Source: Gammaproteobacteria bacterium (GTDB taxonomy: Bacteria; Pseudomonadota; Gammaproteobacteria; HK1). Taken from it: a stretch of DNA of 64,000 nt. The notes beneath the pieces are model-generated. The model saw only the letters and a list, made by a program, of their open reading frames with translations, had not been told where the DNA came from and did not search any database. Below are positions 11,107-20,158 of this stretch, one piece after another. The stretch covers positions 21,078-85,077 of the forward strand of contig JAJDUQ010000227.1 in NCBI GenBank assembly GCA_022826505.1. The letters run 5' to 3'. The first letter of the stretch is position 1; each line of letters opens with the position of its first letter. The position numbers and the translations under genes are program-made.

Positions 11107-13125
11107 TCAGTGACCTGCCGCCGCCAACCCCTGTTCGCGAAGCTCGCGAATTCGGTCGCGCACCAGAGCTGCCTCTTCGAATTCCAGGTTTCCGGCATGC
11201 CGATACATTTTCTGCTCCAGGCTGCGCAGGCGTGCGGCGAGCACCTCGGGTTTCATCGCCGCGTATGGCTCGATTGATTCGGCGACCTTTGCAAAACGGC
11301 GCGGCGAGCCGGGCGCACCTGCTCGCGCGCCTTCCATGATGTCCGTGACCGCCTTGCGTATACCCTTCGGGGTGATCCCATGTGCCCGGTTGAACGCAAT
11401 CTGCTTTCGTCGACGCCGATCCGTCTCGTCGATGGCGCGCCGCATCGAACCGGTGACCGATTCCGCGTAGAGAATTGCAGTGCCATTTATGTTGCGAGCC
11501 GCTCTTCCGATTGTCTGAATCAGCGACCGATCCGAACGCAGAAACCCCTCCTTGTCGGCATCGAGCACAGCGACCAGAGACACCTCCGGCATGTCGAGAC
11601 CTTCACGCAGCAGGTTGATCCCGACGAGTACGTCGAACGTGCCGAGTCGCAGGTCCCGGATGATCTCGACACGCTCGACCGTGTCGATGTCCGAATGCAG
11701 GTATCGCACACGCACTCCGTGTTCGGCCAGGTAGTCCGTGAGATCCTCGGCCATGCGTTTCGTCAGTGTCGTTACCAGCACTCGCTCTCGAGCGGCCGCG
11801 CAGCGGTGAATTTCCGAGAGCAGGTCGTCGACCTGGGTGGAGGCCCGACGTATCTCGACTCGGGGGTCGACGAGCCCGGTAGGACGCACGACCTGTTCCA
11901 CCACTTCCCCGGAGTTGGATTCTTCGTAGGGACCCGGCGTCGCCGATACGAAGACGGTTTGCGGAGCGAGCCGTTCGAACTCGTCGAAGCGCAGAGGACG
12001 GTTGTCGAGGGCCGAAGGAAGCCGAAACCCGTACTCGACCAGCGTTTCCTTGCGTGAGCGGTCACCGCGATACATTCCACCCAACTGTGGAACCGTCACA
12101 TGGCTCTCGTCGATGAACAGCAACGCGTCACGCGGGAGATAATCGAACAAGGTCGGCGGCGGTTCCCCGGGCTGACGTCCGGAGAGGAAGCGCGAGTAGT
12201 TCTCGATTCCCTTGCAATGGCCGATTTCGGTCATCATCTCGATATCGAACCGGGTCCGCTGCTCCAGGCGCTGGGCCTCGACCAGGCGGTTCGCGTCGCG
12301 GAGCATCGCGAGCCGGTCTACCAGTTCGTCCTTGATGGCCTCGATTGCCTCGAGAACGCGCTCTCGTGGTGTGACGTAGTGGCTCTTGGGATATATCGTG
12401 AGCCGAGGCACCCGACGAACGATCTCTCCGGTCAGCGGATCGAAGAAGCTCAGACTCTCGATTTCGTCGTCGAAGAGCTCGATGCGCACGGCATCCTTCT
12501 CCGACTCCGCGGGATACACGTCGATCACCTCGCCTCGGACGCGATATGTCCCGCGGTGCAGCTCGATCTCGTTTCTCGTGTACTGGAGTTCCGCGAGACG
12601 GCGCAGAACGAGCCGCTGGTCAATTTTCTCGCCTCGCACCAGATGCAGGACCATCGCGTGGTAGGCAGCCGGATCGCCCAGACCGTAGATGGATGACACG
12701 GTGGCGACGATTACGCAGTCGCCGTGCTCCAGCAGGGCCTTCGTCGCCGACAGCCGCATCTGCTCGATGTGGTCGTTGATCGACGCGTCCTTCTCGATAT
12801 ATGTATCCGTCGACGGAACATAGGCCTCAGGTTGATAGTAGTCGTAGTAGGAGACGAAGTACTCGACGGCATTCTGCGGAAAGAATTCCCGCATCTCGCC
12901 ATACAGTTGCGCGGCCAACGTCTTGTTCGGAGCCAGCACCAGTGCCGGCCGTCCGACCTTCTCGATCACCTTGGCCATCGTGAACGTCTTGCCGGAACCC
13001 GTGACGCCGAGCAGTGTCTGGTGGGCAAGTCCGGCTTCGATTCCGTCGATCAGGCGATCAATCGCAACAGGCTGGTCTCCGGCTGCGTCGAAGTCGGAGA
13101 CGACGGTAAGTGGTCGAGAGCTCAT
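11107..13125 (-). CDS. uvrB: Excinuclease ABC subunit B
   Basis: 672 residues. UvrB receives damaged DNA from UvrA, verifies the lesion and loads UvrC. Visible features are Walker [13 protein letters not shown], the beta-hairpin region [21 protein letters not shown], helicase motifs ([52 protein letters not shown]) and a C-terminal UVR motif ([24 protein letters not shown]) for UvrC contact. [12 protein letters not shown] was taken as the start; an in-frame ATG 9 codons upstream lacks family support. No clear LexA box was seen upstream. Confidence 0.97.
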   Translation of the reverse strand: MSSRPLTVVSDFDAAGDQPVAIDRLIDGIEAGLAHQTLLGVTGSGKTFTMAKVIEKVGRPALVLAPNKTLAAQLYGEMREFFPQNAVEYFVSYYDYYQPEAYVPSTDTYIEKDASINDHIEQMRLSATKALLEHGDCVIVATVSSIYGLGDPAAYHAMVLHLVRGEKIDQRLVLRRLAELQYTRNEIELHRGTYRVRGEVIDVYPAESEKDAVRIELFDDEIESLSFFDPLTGEIVRRVPRLTIYPKSHYVTPRERVLEAIEAIKDELVDRLAMLRDANRLVEAQRLEQRTRFDIEMMTEIGHCKGIENYSRFLSGRQPGEPPPTLFDYLPRDALLFIDESHVTVPQLGGMYRGDRSRKETLVEYGFRLPSALDNRPLRFDEFERLAPQTVFVSATPGPYEESNSGEVVEQVVRPTGLVDPRVEIRRASTQVDDLLSEIHRCAAARERVLVTTLTKRMAEDLTDYLAEHGVRVRYLHSDIDTVERVEIIRDLRLGTFDVLVGINLLREGLDMPEVSLVAVLDADKEGFLRSDRSLIQTIGRAARNINGTAILYAESVTGSMRRAIDETDRRRRKQIAFNRAHGITPKGIRKAVTDIMEGARAGAPGSPRRFAKVAESIEPYAAMKPEVLAARLRSLEQKMYRHAGNLEFEEAALVRDRIRELREQGLAAAGH

Positions 13126-13262
13126 GAACGCACACCGAGGACTATAGGTCACGACGAGAGAGTATGAACGTACGGGTCATGCCGGCCTCCGGACACGGTG
13201 GCATTCGTGCTGGCATTCGTTGACCGTGTTCGGCACGCCGCGTAGCATACGCCGCCTCTCAA

Positions 13263-13338
13263 TCCCCGGTAGCTCAGTCGGTAGAGCGGGTGACTGTTAA
13301 TCACTAGGTCGGCGGTTCGAGCCCGTCCCGGGGAGCCA
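13263..13338 (+). tRNA. tRNA-Asn (anticodon GTT)
   Basis: Plus-strand cloverleaf. Acceptor TCCCCGG pairs with CCGGGGA, then G and encoded CCA. The D arm is GCTCAGTCGGTAGAGC, the anticodon loop CTGTTAA gives GTT, and the T arm is GGCGGTTCGAGCCCGTC. Length is 76. It is divergent from uvrB, and a run of A follows the CCA. Confidence 0.96.
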
Positions 13339-13557
13339 AAAAAATCAGGTTGTTATGCAATTCTTCCAGATCTCATATCACGTCGGGTCACCAATCTGTA
13401 GTCACTTTGGGAAAATGCCGACCACTCCGACGCGGCGGCCTGGCTTTACAGCCGCGCAGAGGGCGAATCGAGGTGAATCGGAGCGGTGCCACTGCCGCAG
13501 ACCGGACTGGCACGACGTCCGTTCGGCGAATGTCACAGACGCGCAGGATTCGACTGC

Positions 13558-13974
13558 GTGAAGGCATGGATGCCGGTAATCGCCGCTGCGTTGCTCGGCA
13601 CTGCAGCCGTATCGGCGGACGAATGTTCGGAATTCCGAGACCGCGTCGACGCGGCGATTGCGGTGGAAGGATACGATGCGGTCGTTGCCGCATTCGACGA
13701 AGCCATCGACGCCTGGAAGATCGTCGAGGAGTCGAACCGCTGGAATCCTTCGGCGGACAACTTGGTACCCGCGCTCGTGGCCTCAAAGGAATCTGCGGAC
13801 AGAGCTTCCGATGCACGCGACAGGGTGTTCGAGCTACTCCCCCCTGCGACCGAGGCGGAAGATCGACAACGAGTGGAGATTTCAGTCAATCTGCTGGACG
13901 ACCTGTACCACAAGACCATGATCGCATTCTTCGAACTCATCTTCTTCGCCCACTGCGGCGACCAGCCTCGATGA
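13558..13974 (+). CDS. Small secreted protein of unknown function
   Basis: Not recognised. Starting at GTG 13558 gives 138 residues that begin MKAWMPVIAAALLGTAAVSADEC, a convincing signal peptide with cleavage after VSA. An earlier ATG at 13486 would put an unlikely basic extension in front. The mature part is acidic and alpha-helical in character (FRDRVDAAIAVEGYDAVVAAFDEAIDAWKIVEE) with two cysteines, one near each end (DEC and FAHCGD), which could form a disulfide. No domain was identified. It stands alone between tRNA-Asn and the Fe-S gene; codon use resembles the neighbours. Confidence 0.6.
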   Translation: MKAWMPVIAAALLGTAAVSADECSEFRDRVDAAIAVEGYDAVVAAFDEAIDAWKIVEESNRWNPSADNLVPALVASKESADRASDARDRVFELLPPATEAEDRQRVEISVNLLDDLYHKTMIAFFELIFFAHCGDQPR

Positions 13975-14211
13975 TGAGCACGTGCACGCGCGTCCCTGCA
14001 CCAACCCGGCCGAACATACGGCCGGCGCGCGATCGCCGGACTGAATGACGCCTCCAGTCAGGCTGGAAAATGGCCATTCGATCGGCGGTATCGGAACCCC
14101 GACATCCAGACGTCACGTAACCACGCTCACCTGACATTCAACGCCTGAACATCTTCGGTCCATGCAAAGGGAGCGGGCCGAGTCCTGCGTACTCGACCAA
14201 TCATGGCTCCG

Positions 14212-14775
14212 TCAGTCAGCGCTCCGCGGTCCGAACGCCTGATGGGCTTGAACCACCAGTCCTGGATATCCCTGCATGGACCCGAGTCGCGCTGCCGCGG
14301 ATTCGCGGCCGAGCTTCGCAAGTTCCGCCATCGAGCCTGAGCGAATCGCTCCCGTGGGGCAGATCTCCTCGCATGCGCGCGGCAAATCGAGCGGCCGCTC
14401 GCGCCCGGGCGTCTGACAGAAGTTGCACTTCTCCATCTTCCCGGCCCGGGTCGAGAGCTGAGGGGCGTTGAATGGGCAGGCCCAGGTGCAGAACCCGCAG
14501 CCGATGCACTTGTGGGGATCGACGACAACGATTCCGTCGTCCGCCCTCTTCGTGATCGCGGTCACAGGACACGCGGTCCGGCACGGCGCGTCGCCGCAGT
14601 GCATGCATGCCATTGATACGTTCATTGCCTGAACGTCGGGATACGTCCCACTCTCGATCTTCACCACCTCTCGCCACCGAGGCCCGACATCGACCTCATT
14701 CCAGCTCTTGCACGCAATCTCGCAGGCGTGACACTTCACGCAACGCTTGTGATCGAAATAGAAGCCGTGTTGCAT
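14212..14775 (-). CDS. 4Fe-4S ferredoxin-type subunit of molybdopterin oxidoreductase (DmsB/PsrB-like)
   Basis: 187 residues with four cysteine groups suited to four [4Fe-4S] clusters: RCVKCHACEIACK, ACMHCGDAPCRTACP, HKCIGCGFCTWACP, and EKCNFCQ with CEEICP. This is the electron-transfer subunit layout of the DMSO-reductase superfamily (DmsB, PsrB, PhsB). It lies 28 bases downstream of the catalytic subunit and is certainly cotranscribed with it. There is no membrane-anchor gene (DmsC/NrfD type) beside it and no signal peptide, so electrons probably pass to or from a soluble partner. Confidence 0.88.
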   Translation of the reverse strand: MQHGFYFDHKRCVKCHACEIACKSWNEVDVGPRWREVVKIESGTYPDVQAMNVSMACMHCGDAPCRTACPVTAITKRADDGIVVVDPHKCIGCGFCTWACPFNAPQLSTRAGKMEKCNFCQTPGRERPLDLPRACEEICPTGAIRSGSMAELAKLGRESAAARLGSMQGYPGLVVQAHQAFGPRSAD

Positions 14776-14803
14776 CCTGCGTCTCCTCGGGCCGATACGT
14801 CGT

Positions 14804-16915
14804 TCAGGCGGGATAGACCTTGACCTTGCATTCGTTATAGCAGTTGGCGCCGGTGATGGGGTTCGTGTGAATGTCCATCAGGTTGTTGGAATGCGCACCC
14901 CGCCCCCGCGCCACGGAGCCCATGGCCCAGTGCCCGAATCCGTGTCCATGCCGGATGCTGACGCATCCGGGAACCAACCCCTCCACCACCTTCGCCTTGA
15001 TTCGAATCTTGTCCTTCGGTGATTTGACGATAACGTAGGCGTCGTCTTCCACACCGAATTTCGCGGCATCCATCCGATTGATCTCCACCCAGTTCTCGCC
15101 ACAAATCTCCATGAGGAACGGATTGTTCTGGGTGACGATGTTGCAGTGCATGCTGAGCTTCGAATGGGTCACCTGGAGAGGGAAATCGGCGTCGGGCTTG
15201 ACCGTGCGTTCCGACCACACCGGATAGCCCTCGAATCCCGCGTCCTCGTACGCCTTCGAGTGAATCTCGATTTTTCCGGAAGGGGTCGGAAGCCCTTCGG
15301 GCACTCGGTGGTAACGCATCTCGCCCGCCCAGAATCCCTGCTCCTTGAGCTCGTCGAGCGACATCGGCACGTTCTTCATCGCCACCTCGCCCCAGTCCTC
15401 CCACTTCTCGTACGGGAAGTGCTGACCACACCCCATCTTCTCGGCCAGAGCCTTGACGATTTCGTACGGAGGCTTCGATTCGCCGACCGAATCGACCACC
15501 GGCTGGCACAGGACGACCTCGGGTCCTTTCCACATGCCCTGCCGAATCTCCGCCTGTTCGTAGAAGGACGTCTCGGGCAGCACCACGTCGCATTCGAGCG
15601 CGGTCTCGCTCATGAACAGCTCGCAAGCCACTGCAAGCTCCAGGTGCGAGAACATCTCCTTCACCCGGTCCCGATTCGGATCGCTCATCACCGGATTGCT
15701 CGCTTGCACGAACAGCCCCTTCACCGGATACGGGTTGCCGTCGATGACGGCGTCGGGAAGGCGCGAGTTGGGCAAATCCGGCGCAAGCGGGTAGCCCATC
15801 GCGACGTGAAGCGGGTCCTTCGTCGGCACCGTCTTTGCGTCGTCGGGGATCTCGACCGGCGCGCCGAGCGGTGCCCAGTCCTTGAGCACCAGGTTTCCCG
15901 GCTTGTCGACCTCGCCGCAGATGGCGTCCAGGATGTAGCAGGCGCGACCGGCGTCTGCACCGTTGGTGTAGTAGCCGGAGCCCTTGAAGATCGCCGACAT
16001 CGCCGGCTTCGTGGTCGCGAACTCGCGTGCGATACGCCGGATCCGCTCCGCCGCGACGCCGGTGATCGGTTCGGCCCACTCGGGGGTATAGCCGCGCTCG
16101 CGCAGGTGTTCGCGGAATCCGTCGAATCCTTCGCAGTACCGGGAGACGAAATCCCTGTCGAACAGGTCCTCGTCGATGATTACGCGGCACATCGCGAGGG
16201 CGAGTGCGCCATCGGTGCCGGGCTGGATCGGTATCCACTCGTCGGCTTTCTGCGCGGTCTCGGTAAAATTGGGATCGACGACAACCAGTTTGCACCCGCG
16301 CTGTTTCGCCTCGATGAGTTCCCGGCTCTCCCACAGGCCCTGGTTGGCGCCGAGGTTGTTCATTCCCCACAGGATCACATAACGCGAGTTGATGAAGTCG
16401 TGCATCGGGAAAACGTGCCCGAACACCGTGAGGCAAGCCGAACGCCGGTCCTGCTCGCACCCCGACGTGTGTGCGTACATGTTCGGACTACCATACAAAT
16501 CCCGGAGCAGGGTCCAGTAAAACACGGTGTTCGGATCGTGGTGGCACGTGAACGCCACGGCCTCAGGGCCCCATCTCTCCTTGATCTCCTTCAGCTTGCC
16601 CGCAATGAAATCCAGCGCCTCGTCCCACGATGCCCGGCGGAATCGTCCCGGCTCGCCCTTGGGATCGGTACGCAACATCGGGTATTTCAATCGGTCCGGA
16701 TCTTGCGTCACCCACCAGCTCGCCATCCCCTTGGCGCACCGTGATCCAATGTTGTTGGGCGCACGGGAGTTCCCCTTGTGGTAGACGATTCTGCCGTCGC
16801 GCACGTACACCTCGGTCGGACACTGCCACGGGCAGGTGTAGCAGAAACTCTTGACGACCTGCGCCTGCTTGATGCGCGCAAGCTCGCTGGTAAGGTCGGT
16901 TTCGGCGGTGGCCAT
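14804..16915 (-). CDS. Molybdopterin-dependent oxidoreductase, catalytic subunit (DMSO reductase superfamily)
   Basis: 703 residues. The N-terminal [4Fe-4S] site reads CYTCPWQC with a fourth Cys in GSRCAKG (residues about 25-65), followed by the bis-MGD-binding domains (RRASWDEALDFIAGKL, YVILWGMNNLGANQG, VVVDPNFTETAQKADEWIPIQPGTDGALALAM) and the C-terminal MGD domain (LQVTHSKLSMHCNIVTQNNP onward). HTSGCEQDRR, near residue 150, contains a Cys in the position where this superfamily often has its Mo ligand; that reading is an inference. There is no twin-arginine signal, so the enzyme is probably cytoplasmic. The overall pattern is closest to polysulfide/thiosulfate reductase-like proteins, but the substrate cannot be named. 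Confidence 0.85.
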   Translation of the reverse strand: MATAETDLTSELARIKQAQVVKSFCYTCPWQCPTEVYVRDGRIVYHKGNSRAPNNIGSRCAKGMASWWVTQDPDRLKYPMLRTDPKGEPGRFRRASWDEALDFIAGKLKEIKERWGPEAVAFTCHHDPNTVFYWTLLRDLYGSPNMYAHTSGCEQDRRSACLTVFGHVFPMHDFINSRYVILWGMNNLGANQGLWESRELIEAKQRGCKLVVVDPNFTETAQKADEWIPIQPGTDGALALAMCRVIIDEDLFDRDFVSRYCEGFDGFREHLRERGYTPEWAEPITGVAAERIRRIAREFATTKPAMSAIFKGSGYYTNGADAGRACYILDAICGEVDKPGNLVLKDWAPLGAPVEIPDDAKTVPTKDPLHVAMGYPLAPDLPNSRLPDAVIDGNPYPVKGLFVQASNPVMSDPNRDRVKEMFSHLELAVACELFMSETALECDVVLPETSFYEQAEIRQGMWKGPEVVLCQPVVDSVGESKPPYEIVKALAEKMGCGQHFPYEKWEDWGEVAMKNVPMSLDELKEQGFWAGEMRYHRVPEGLPTPSGKIEIHSKAYEDAGFEGYPVWSERTVKPDADFPLQVTHSKLSMHCNIVTQNNPFLMEICGENWVEINRMDAAKFGVEDDAYVIVKSPKDKIRIKAKVVEGLVPGCVSIRHGHGFGHWAMGSVARGRGAHSNNLMDIHTNPITGANCYNECKVKVYPA

Positions 16916-17404
16916 CAGATTGTCTCCGGCAATCGCACTGCCACTCGGAACCGGAAATCGTTCGAGTGACTGGGACTGGTTGGAACGTACTTGGAGCAGA
17001 AGCGCAAAGGGGACGCGGCTTCGCGTTCCGTTGTTCCCTCGGCTCCCTGCATGAAGTCTGGCGTTCGGGTATGCGTCGTGTCAATCGCAGGCTTTCGACG
17101 ACATGGATGTGAGCTCGAACGGGTGCCGGAGCATCCGCGGCAAATCAGCGCCGCACGCTCGAAGCCACGCCGCGGCCCCCGCTGGACTCAATGCCCGGCA
17201 ATCGTCGCGGGCCTGTTGCAAGTGAATTCCACCATGTGCCGATTCGTCGAACTCGACACCGGCACGCTGGTTCGTGCCGCGGTTGCGCCGCGGCGTCGCA
17301 CCACCCTCGGGAAATGCACCTCACTCATGGCATCGCCATGGGTGCAGGGGGGAGCCCGGAGCGCCGAAGGCGGGCAGGTTCAGCACGACCGAGTCTTCGG
17401 GCGC
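16916..17404. other. Intergenic stretch between fusion gene and Mo enzyme
   Basis: 489 bases without a supported gene. Open frames here are short or lack family features. The only structure noticed is a 7-pair hairpin, GCCGCGG-TTGCG-CCGCGGC, at 17276-17294, just downstream of the gcvT-glyA fusion on the minus strand and without a T-run. The stretch may hold the promoter of the Mo/Fe-S pair, but no convincing -35/-10 pair was found. Confidence 0.5.
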
Positions 17405-20062
17405 TCAAAAACGGTAGCGCATTTGCGTAAAGTGTTGCCGGAACGAGATCACTTCGTCGCGCCAGACGCCCGAGGCGGATGATCCATCATCCCGGAGGAT
17501 TCGCGCCAGAAGCCCCGCGAGTTCCTGGAAGTCCGGCTCGTTCATCCCGAATCGCGTCATTTCCTGAGTTCCGAGGCGAATCCCGGAAGCGGCGGCGAAG
17601 CTCGAATCGTCGTAGAACGCCTGTGGATTGGTGATGATGTTGTTCCGCTCCAAACCCGAAGCCATCTCACCGCCTGTCCCTCTCGCGCCGCGCACCAGTA
17701 CCTGATGGGTATCGGTATAGCCGGCAACGGGATCGCCCTCGATCGCCAGTCCTTGCGCGGCAAGTGCCCGGGCGAACGCCCTGGCATTGCGGATCACCTG
17801 CGGCTGGTACTCGTCGCGGTAACGGATCATCTCGTAGGTCGCCCCCAGGAGCCCGAGCAGGGTCCCGAGATGATGGTTGCTCACATGTCCCGGGAACGCG
17901 CGCGATCGCACGAACTGCCAGAACTCCTCGAACGTGTGCCCATGGGTGATGTTGCTGAGGATTACGCCCCGTTGTGGACCGAAGAATGTCTTGTGAGTCG
18001 ATCCGGTGACCACGTCCGCGCCATCGGCCAGCGGATCCTGGAAGTGAGCGCCGAGCAAGCCGAGCACGTGCGCGCCGTCGTACATCACGAGAGGTCGCTC
18101 CGGGTTGTCGGCGCCGAACTCCGCGTGCACGAACTCGACGATGTCCCTGACCGGCTCGACGTGAATGATCACGCTGCGTCCGAACACGATGAGATCCGGC
18201 CGTCCTTCCACGATGAGCGACTTGGTCGCCTCGACGTCGATCGCGTGGGGAAGGTCTCGCCGGGGCACGAAGTGGTCCACGGCGGGCCGCTCGGTCCTCG
18301 GGTCATGGGAGACGTAGTTCTTGAGTGCACCACCGGTTTGAGCGCTCAGATGGCCCCCTTTGTTGAGATCGTGCACGAGCACCCGCCGAAGCGGCCGCGG
18401 CGTACGTCGCCCACGATGGCGGTTGCGAAACTGCTTCAGCGCGTCATAGACGGTGTCGTTGGCCATCTGCCCGCTGATGACTCTCACCTCCGCATCCCGA
18501 CAACCGAAGAAGGTTCCCAACGCTTCGATCAGCGCCTCCTCCTTCTCCATGCTGAAAGCGGTGCCCTTGTAGTACCGCACGTCCTCGGAGTTCACGCCGA
18601 GGGCTCGTAGCTGGTTGTGCTCGTTGTATCGTCCTGCCGGATCGGAAGTGCAGAGGCGTTCAACGAACTCGGAGACGCAATTCTCGGACGGGATGAGATT
18701 GATGCACTCGGTGCGCCGCCACCGGTGGTTGCTCTCGGCCTGCTCGACGAGACGATCAGCGAACAATTCCGCCTTCGAGGCAGGTGCCGAGATTCGCTCC
18801 GTGCGACGCTCGAAGCCTCCGAAGGGCCGCACGAACGGGGGCACCGACCACGCGTTGCGTTCCACGACCTGAGCGATCGTGGAATTGCCTCGGGCATCGA
18901 GCACTTCGATGTGAAGCGGTTCGTCGCTACGCGGCAGAATGTCCGATCGCAGCAACGCGAGCCCGATCGGTCGCATCGCGTGGTCACTGCCGGGGACGGC
19001 CGCGAGGCCCTCCCCTTCGAACACCGCATACGGTACGGTGGTGCCCGATGTGATCCACCCCGCGTCCTCGTCCCGGTACTTCACCGTGTAGCCTTGGCGC
19101 ATCGGCCGCCGGCCTTCAAATGCCGCGACCGGCTGCACAAGGTGCGTCAGATGTCGTGCGGATGGGGGAGTCGCCAGCTCGCCTCGCCGGATCGCCTCGT
19201 ATTCGGCGCGTTGCGCTCGCAACGCTCGGCAGCCCACGAATTCGCTCTCCGTACCGGTTCGAACGGCGAAGCGCGCCAGCGCGTTTGCAAACAGGGGAAT
19301 GTCACGGCCCTCTGGTCCGGGTCCGAGTTCATGCCCGTACAACGGCAACCCTGCTTCGAGACGCAACGAGTCCCGTGCCCCCAGACCTACCGGAGTCGCA
19401 CCGGCCTCTACGAGCCGCTCCCACAACCTGAGCGCGATGCCGTTTTCCGGGAATAGTTCGAAGCAGACCGACTCTCCGGTGTAGCCGGTTCTTGCAACGA
19501 TGACGTCCCGACCTTCGAAGCCGACCACCGAGATTCGATTACGCTTGTTCTCGGGCAGTCCGCGGGCGTCGACGAATCGCGTCAACACGTCGCTCGCGGC
19601 CGGGCCCTGAAGCGAAATCATGGACAGCTCGGCGCTCTGATCCGTCAGGCTCATACCGCTGTCGGGAAGGTAGCGGCCGAGCCACTCCCAATCCGCGGCA
19701 CGGTTACCCGCATTGACGACGAGCAGGAAGTCTTCGGTGGCGAGTCGGTAGAGATAGGCATCGTCGACGACTCCACCAGACTCATTGGCGATAAACGTGT
19801 ACTGCGCCTGCCAGGGTGCGAGTCCGGAGGCATTGTTGGTGAGCGTCGCCAGCAGGAACGCTTCGGCTCCCGGCCCCGTCACCCGGAAGCGTCCCATGTG
19901 GCTCACGTCGAACAGGCCAGCGCCTCGGCGGGTGGCCAGGTGTTCGGCAATGATGCCGGTCCGATACTGGACGGGCATGCTCCAACCGGCGAAGTCGACC
20001 ATCTTTCCGCCGTGGCCGGCATGCCAGTCATTGAGCACGGTTCTGCGCAGCGGTTCGCTCAT
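17405..20062 (-). CDS. Fused GcvT-type aminomethyltransferase and serine hydroxymethyltransferase-like protein
   Basis: 885 residues in one frame. Residues about 1-405 are GcvT: MVDFAGWSMPVQYRTGIIAEHLATR, GLFDVSHMG, GGVVDD (D100/D101), GARDSLRLEAGLPLYGHE (228-245). Residues about 440-885 resemble serine hydroxymethyltransferase: INLIPSEN, GGHL, YDGAH (D662, H665), the PLP lysine in TGSTHKTFFGPQ (K691), and SGIRLGTQEMTRFG with the carboxylate-binding Arg. Several usual SHMT motifs are altered (FPGHVSNHH in place of FPGGQGGP, LNKGGHL in place of AHGGHL). Both halves belong to tetrahydrofolate one-carbon families, so one polypeptide may channel a C1 unit. No gcvH or gcvP is in the window. Substrate is uncertain. 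Confidence 0.85.
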   Translation of the reverse strand: MSEPLRRTVLNDWHAGHGGKMVDFAGWSMPVQYRTGIIAEHLATRRGAGLFDVSHMGRFRVTGPGAEAFLLATLTNNASGLAPWQAQYTFIANESGGVVDDAYLYRLATEDFLLVVNAGNRAADWEWLGRYLPDSGMSLTDQSAELSMISLQGPAASDVLTRFVDARGLPENKRNRISVVGFEGRDVIVARTGYTGESVCFELFPENGIALRLWERLVEAGATPVGLGARDSLRLEAGLPLYGHELGPGPEGRDIPLFANALARFAVRTGTESEFVGCRALRAQRAEYEAIRRGELATPPSARHLTHLVQPVAAFEGRRPMRQGYTVKYRDEDAGWITSGTTVPYAVFEGEGLAAVPGSDHAMRPIGLALLRSDILPRSDEPLHIEVLDARGNSTIAQVVERNAWSVPPFVRPFGGFERRTERISAPASKAELFADRLVEQAESNHRWRRTECINLIPSENCVSEFVERLCTSDPAGRYNEHNQLRALGVNSEDVRYYKGTAFSMEKEEALIEALGTFFGCRDAEVRVISGQMANDTVYDALKQFRNRHRGRRTPRPLRRVLVHDLNKGGHLSAQTGGALKNYVSHDPRTERPAVDHFVPRRDLPHAIDVEATKSLIVEGRPDLIVFGRSVIIHVEPVRDIVEFVHAEFGADNPERPLVMYDGAHVLGLLGAHFQDPLADGADVVTGSTHKTFFGPQRGVILSNITHGHTFEEFWQFVRSRAFPGHVSNHHLGTLLGLLGATYEMIRYRDEYQPQVIRNARAFARALAAQGLAIEGDPVAGYTDTHQVLVRGARGTGGEMASGLERNNIITNPQAFYDDSSFAAASGIRLGTQEMTRFGMNEPDFQELAGLLARILRDDGSSASGVWRDEVISFRQHFTQMRYRF

Positions 20063-20158
20063 GAGACATCCCTTTGGTCTGGCCTGGCGTCCACGAACGG
20101 GGTTGACCGGTTCATCGAGAAATTCAGCCGGTTCAGCCGTGTGGCGCGGATTCGTACG

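Noticed and set aside
13126-13262. LexA operator before uvrB
   Set aside because: No CTG-N10-CAG or other convincing SOS box could be found.
16991-17482. Plus-strand frame of 163 codons between the Mo enzyme and the GcvT-SHMT gene
   Set aside because: No signal peptide, domain or good ribosome-binding site, and its end overlaps the fusion gene on the other strand.
20063-20158. Glycine riboswitch upstream of the GcvT-SHMT gene
   Set aside because: The 96-base gap is too short and lacks the conserved aptamer core.
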